A DNA stretch of 64,000 bases from Begonia masoniana. Taxonomy: Eukaryota > Streptophyta > Magnoliopsida > Cucurbitales > Begoniaceae. The stretch's first letter is position 1. Each line of letters starts with the position of its first letter. Shown piece after piece: positions 59,346-64,000 of the stretch. The stretch covers positions 19,618,557-19,682,556 of the forward strand of contig CM039511.1 in NCBI GenBank assembly GCA_022432975.1, in the 5' to 3' direction. Under the pieces are notes generated by a model. That model was not told the DNA's origin and did no database searches. It saw only the letters and a program-made list of their open reading frames with translations. The position numbers and the translations under genes are program-made.

Positions 59346-62321
59346 CTAGAAATCATCCATCTCTACGACACCCATACGAGCAGTATGCTCATGAAAGACA
59401 TTAGGCGGCAAACCCTTTGTCAGAGGGTCCGCTACCATGGAGTTTGTACCTAAGTGTTCTATAGAAATCTGTCCACTTTGTACCCTTTCTTTCACAACAA
59501 GGAACTTGATGTCAATATGCTTCGACTTCGTCGAGCTCCTATTGTTGTTGGAATATAACACAGCTGATTTATTGTCACAAAATAACCCAAGGGGTCTTTC
59601 AATCCCTTCCAGAATACGCAGCCCAGTGACAAAGTTCTTCAGCCATATCGCATGATTTGATGCCTCGTAACAAGCAACAAATTCTGCTGCCATAGTGGAG
59701 GAAGCTGTAAGTGCCTGTTTGGCACTTCTCCAAGAAATGGCTCCACCAGCTAACATAAAAATGTAACCCGAAGTGGATCTCATACTGTCTTGGCATCCCG
59801 CAAAATCGGAGTCAGAATACCCAATGATCTCAAGATGATCTGACCTCCTATATGTGAGCATGTAATTCCTAGTTCTTTTCAGGTATCTCATAACCCTTTT
59901 GGCTGCTTTCCAGTGATCCATACCTGGGTTGCTTAGATATCTGCCCAACACACCAACTATGTACGCAATATCCGGACGCGTACAAACTTGAGCATACATG
60001 AGACTTCTTACCGCCGAAGCATAGGGAATCTTTTGCATTTCTTGAATTTCAAGACTTCCCTTAGGACATTGTTTGAGATTAAACTTATCTCCCTTAGCGA
60101 CCGGGGTGTTTCCTGGTTTACAATCTTGCATGCCAAATCTTTTAAGTACTTTATCGATATAGCTCATTTGTGACAATCCAAGAATACCTCGAGAACGATC
60201 TCGATGTATCTGAATTCCTAATACAAATGAGGCCTCATCAAGGTCTTTCATCTCGAAATTTCTTGACAAAAAACTCTTAGTTTGGTGCAATAAGCCTATA
60301 TCGTTTGTGGCAAGCAAAATGTCATCCACATATAGAACCAAAAATATGTGCTTACTCCCACTGAACTTGTGATACACACAATCATCAATTAAATTCCCTT
60401 CAAAACCAAATGAGAGAATTATTTCGTGAAACTTATGGTACCACTGACGAGATGCTTGCTTAAGCCCATAGATGAATTTCTTTAATTTGCAAACCATATT
60501 CTTTGGGTCTCCCGACACAAAGTTTTCTGGTTGCACCATATAAATTGTTTCATCAATGTCGCCATTGAGAAACGCTGTCTTTACATCCATCTGGTGTAGC
60601 TCCATATTGAAATGCGCAACAAGTGCCATGATTGTCCTAAAAGAGTCTTTAGTTGAAACCGGAGAAAAAGTCTCTTTATAGTCAACCCCGTATTTTTTAG
60701 TAAAGCCTTTTGCTACAAGACGAGCTTTATACTTCTCCACATTACCCTTTGAATCCCTTTTGGTCTTAAAAATCCATTTACAACCAACAGGTTTTGTACC
60801 TTCTGGTAATGGGACAAGTTCCCAAACTTTATTGTCTTGCATTGACTTATACTCCTCATTCATTGCTTCGACCCACTTTACCGAATTGGAACTTTCTATG
60901 GCTTGACGAAAGTTGATAGGATCATCTACCATCATGCCAACGTTATCCTCATGTTCCTGAAGAAATACTTCATAGTCATCCGAAATAGCATTTCTTCTTT
61001 CTCTCGTGGACCGACGTAATGGCACTTGAACCTCAATTGCTTCTTCAAGAGGTTGTTGAGTTTGTACCTCTGGGAGATCAACAATGTCTTGATTTTCTGG
61101 AATTCCGATATTATCAATGACCAGAGTGGAATCATGATCATTGTCTAAAGCAATCGGAATAGGAATCGACTCCTCATTAACCGTAGTGGGAGTTGATTCT
61201 TCCTCAAAGACAAAGTCCTTTATTTTATTCTTCCCCCCAAACTCAATATCCTCGAAGAATATAGCTGTACCCGTCTCAAAAATTGACCTTGATTTGGGAT
61301 CGTAAAACTTATAGCCCCTGGATCGCTCAGAATAGCCAATAAAGTAGCTGCTCACAGTCTTGGGATCCAACTTATTCGCATGTGGCCTATAAGGCCTTGC
61401 CTCAGTTGGACATCCCCAGACATGAAAATGCTTCAGACTGGGCTTTCGCCCTAACCAAAGCTCAAAAGGTGTTTTAGCAGCTGCTTTTGTCGGCACCCTA
61501 TTCAGAATGTATGCTGCCGTCTTTAGTGCCTCACCCCAGAGTGATTTCGGCAAGGATGAATGACTAATCATACTCCTTACCATGTCCTGTAGAGTGCGAT
61601 TTCGTCTTTCTGCTACACCATTCATGCTTGGAGAGCCCGACATGGTGTACTGTGGAACGATACCACACTCCTCTAGGTATTTGGCAAAACGCCCTGGACG
61701 TTGTTCACCGGAACCATCGTACCGACCATAGTATTCACCACCACGATCGGACTTTATTTGCTTTATCCTTTTGTCGAGTTGATTTTCAACTTCAACCTTG
61801 AATGACTTGAACACGTCCAATGTTTGAGCCTTTTCATGAATAAGAAATATCTATGCATATCTCGAAAAATCGTCTATGAATGATACAAAGTAACGTTGAC
61901 CATTCCAAGAAGGTGTTGGAAACGGTCCACAAACATCCGTATGTATCAATTCTAAGACTTCCGTAGCCCGATATGCACCTAATTTCTTGCTTTTGGTTTG
62001 TTTTCCTTTAATGCATTCAATACAGACATTAAAATCCGTAAAATCAATGGAATTTAAAATTCCATCCGACACAAGTCGTTCAACTCTATTTCTAGAGATG
62101 TGACCTAAGCGCTTGTGCCACAATGCACCTGAATTATCATTATTTAGCTTTCGTTTTGTACCTTTTGATTCAACATTGAGGGTTTCATAATATGAAACAT
62201 TTGTATCAAGCAAATAGAGATTGTCATATTGCATTAGTGAACCAGTTCCAACAACATTAGAATTAATAGATAACATAAGCTGATTGTTTCCAAAAGAACA
62301 AGTGTAACCAAATTTGTCCAA
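59346..62321 (-). pseudogene. Copia pol: integrase, reverse transcriptase, RNase H
   Basis: The frame 59346-61820 is open for about 824 codons. It has integrase ([52 protein letters not shown]), then reverse transcriptase ([57 protein letters not shown]) and RNase H ([40 protein letters not shown]), ending with GVVEMDDF. Upstream 61851-62321 carries the GAG-pre-integrase motif LWHKRLGHISRNRVERLVS and VCIECIKGKQTKSKKLGAYR. A TAG in [14 protein letters not shown] divides the two. Apart from this stop the gene is well preserved, so the element may have moved recently. Confidence 0.93.
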
Positions 62322-63894
62322 ATAACAAACAGAAACCAGTACTTAGCAACAATATAAAATGACCAATTGCTTCCACTTCTACCGACTTTCTATCGCCCAC
62401 ATAGATACTTCTTTCAGCATCACTTGGCTTTCGGTAGCTCAAGCAACCTTGCATTGAAATACTGATGTTAGTAGTAGCACCGGAATCTAACCACCAAGTA
62501 TTTATAGGTACTGAAACTAGGTTAACTTCAAAACAAACCAAATTAAAAAATGTACCTTTCTTCTCGCGCCACGCGCGATACTTGGCACACTCCTTCTTCA
62601 TGTGTCCGGGTTTATTACAGAAGAAACAAATGTCACCACCTTTATGTTGTTTCTTCTCACTCGGACCCGCAACATTCACATTCTTTCTTTTCTTGCCCTT
62701 GTCCTTAGAGGTGCTTGCCAGATGAGCACATTCATGCTTGGAGGCCCGACTGGTGTACTGTTGAACGATACCACACTCCTCTAGGTATTTGGCAAAACGC
62801 CCTGGACGTGTTCACCCGGAACCATCGTACCGACCATAGTATTCACCACCACGATCGGACTTTATTTGCTTATCCTTTTGTCGAGTTGATTTTCAACTTC
62901 AACCTTGAATGACTTGAACACCAGTCCAATGTTTGAGCCTTTTCATGAATAAGAAAATATCTATGCATATCTCGAAAAATCGTCTATGAATGATACAAAG
63001 TAACGTTGACCATTCCAAGAAGGTGTTGGAAACGGTCCACAAACATCCGTATGTATCAATTCTAAGACTTCCGTAGCCCGATATGCACCTAATTTCTTGC
63101 TTTTGGTTTGTTTTCCTTTAATGCATTCAATACAGACATTAAAATCCGTAAAATCAATGGAATTTAAAATTCCATCCGACACAAGTCGTTCAACTCTATT
63201 TCTAGAGATGTGACCTAAGCGCTTGTGCCACAATGCACCTGAATTATCATTATTTAGCTTTCGTTTTGTACCTTTTGATTCAACATTGAGGGTTTCATAA
63301 TATGAAACATTTGTATCAAGCAAATAGAGATTGTCATATTGCATTAGTGAACCAGTTCCAACAACATTAGAATTAATAGATAACATAAACTGATTGTTTC
63401 CAAAAGAACAAGTGTAACCAAATTTGTCCAAATAACAAATAGAAACCAAATTCCGTCTAAATGACGGTACAATAAAAGTATCCATTAAATCCAAATAGAA
63501 ACCAGTACTAAGCAACAATCTAAAATGACCAATTGCTTCCACTTCTACCGACTTTCCATCGCCCACATAGATACTTCTTTCAGCATCACTTGGCTTTCGG
63601 TAGCTCAAGCAACCTTGCATTGAAATACTGATGTTAGTAGTAGCACCGGAATCTAACCACCAAGTATTTCTAGGTACTGAAGCTAAATTAACTTCAGAAC
63701 AAACCAAATTAAGAAATGTACCTTTCTTCTCGCGCCACGCGCGATACTTGGCACACTCCTTCTTCATGTGTCCGGGTTTATTGCAGAAGAAACAAAGGTC
63801 ACCACCTTTATGTTGTTTCTTCTCACTCGGACCCGCAACATCCACATTCTTTCTTTTCTTGCCCTTGTCCTTAGAGGTGCTTGCCAGATGAGCA
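61631..63894. repeat. 1.1-kb tandem duplication inside copia pol
   Basis: Unit 1 runs from about 61631 to 62723, unit 2 from about 62724 to 63894, same orientation. 61861-62330 and 62971-63440 are almost identical. The junction at about 62724 joins 'gccagatgagcac' to 'attcatgcttgg'. Unit 1 lacks about 56 bp around 62335 that unit 2 has at 63443-63505, between repeats of 'atagaaacca'. Bases 62724-62960 show several small indels against 61631-61850. Confidence 0.93.
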
Positions 63895-63959
63895 CTTTCT
63901 GTCTTCTTTTGCATCAATCTCTCTTCCTCTTGGACACAGTGAGAAATCAGTTCATTCAA
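62961..63959 (-). pseudogene. Copia gag end, protease and integrase start (second unit)
   Basis: Open to the window edge and beyond. It shows NELISHCVQEEERLMQKK, a lysine-rich linker, the CCHC knuckle CFFCNKPGHMKKEC, the protease active site WWLDSGATTNIS, YVGDGKSVEVEAIGHF, VPSFRRNLVSI, then LWHKRLGHISRN and the integrase start TDVCGPFPTPSWNG, and stops at the same TAG as unit 1. The other copy at 62263-62679 has the same knuckle and protease but is broken by the 56-bp loss near 62335. One of the two copies must be surplus to a working element. Confidence 0.92.
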
Positions 63960-64000
63960 ACTCCATGTTTCCTTCTGACAGTTAAAACTGACCTTAAAGT

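Larger units (their letters stand above)
58475..64000 (-). mobile_element. Ty1/copia element, runs off the right edge
   Basis: The 3' LTR is 58475-58925 (TGTTAATTAG to ATTCTAACA on plus). The purine tract CCAGTGGGAGAT on minus lies next to it at 58926-58937. Pol then reads rightward on minus: RNase H and reverse transcriptase (59346 up), integrase, GAG-pre-integrase, protease and the CCHC knuckle up to 63959, with the frame still open at the window end. The 5' LTR and most of gag are outside. A 1.1-kb part is present twice (see the tandem duplication). Confidence 0.9.

Overview
The window is nuclear DNA from a flowering plant, most likely a eudicot. It has intron-containing plant genes (a terpene synthase and an otubain deubiquitinase) in a dense, layered field of Ty3/gypsy and Ty1/copia retrotransposons and one Mutator-like (MULE) transposon. 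Cucurbitaceae is my guess from the general look of the long LTRs that begin TGTAACRCCC and carry short-period minisatellites; nothing here proves it.

Layout. 1-3010: two partial gypsy LTRs (families A and B), then a decayed plus-strand gypsy reverse transcriptase. 3011-10814: a minus-strand family-A gypsy element flanked by TAAAG, broken by a 100-N gap (7930-8029) and by the noisy left arm of a large inverted repeat (8522-12355) that looks like an assembly fault. 10815-28208: the same old plus-strand gypsy pol, cut into pieces by later insertions. The deepest stack is relic pol > copia deletion derivative (14770-27465) > solo LTR (15039-25283, GATAT duplication) > chromodomain gypsy element (16345-24445, CATCC duplication) > solo LTR (17438-19935, GCAAG duplication).

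28209-32264: a gene island. A duplicated upstream segment and a TATA box precede a seven-exon TPS-a-type terpene synthase (29914-32167) carrying two one-base homopolymer frameshifts. 32265-38071: a MULE with long TIRs and a perfect 9-bp TTTTCTATT duplication, a decayed mudrA-type transposase on minus, a second unrelated ORF on plus, and palindromic GC-rich subterminal repeats. 38848-49084: a plus-strand copia element holding two solo gypsy LTRs.

51137-56043: an apparently intact minus-strand otubain gene, about 304 residues in eight coding exons, with one GC-AG intron. 56676-58111: a (TTA)n array of about 500 bp between two copies of a 0.4-kb segment. 58475-64000: a minus-strand copia element running off the window, with a local 1.1-kb tandem duplication.

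The two host genes have no visible functional link; one serves specialised metabolism and the other ubiquitin editing. I see no RNA genes and no CRISPR, and no convincing new biological system. The strongest second-look items are the two-ORF MULE with its palindromic termini, the single-base terpene synthase frameshifts, and several places where inverted or tandem duplications with indel noise point to assembly error.
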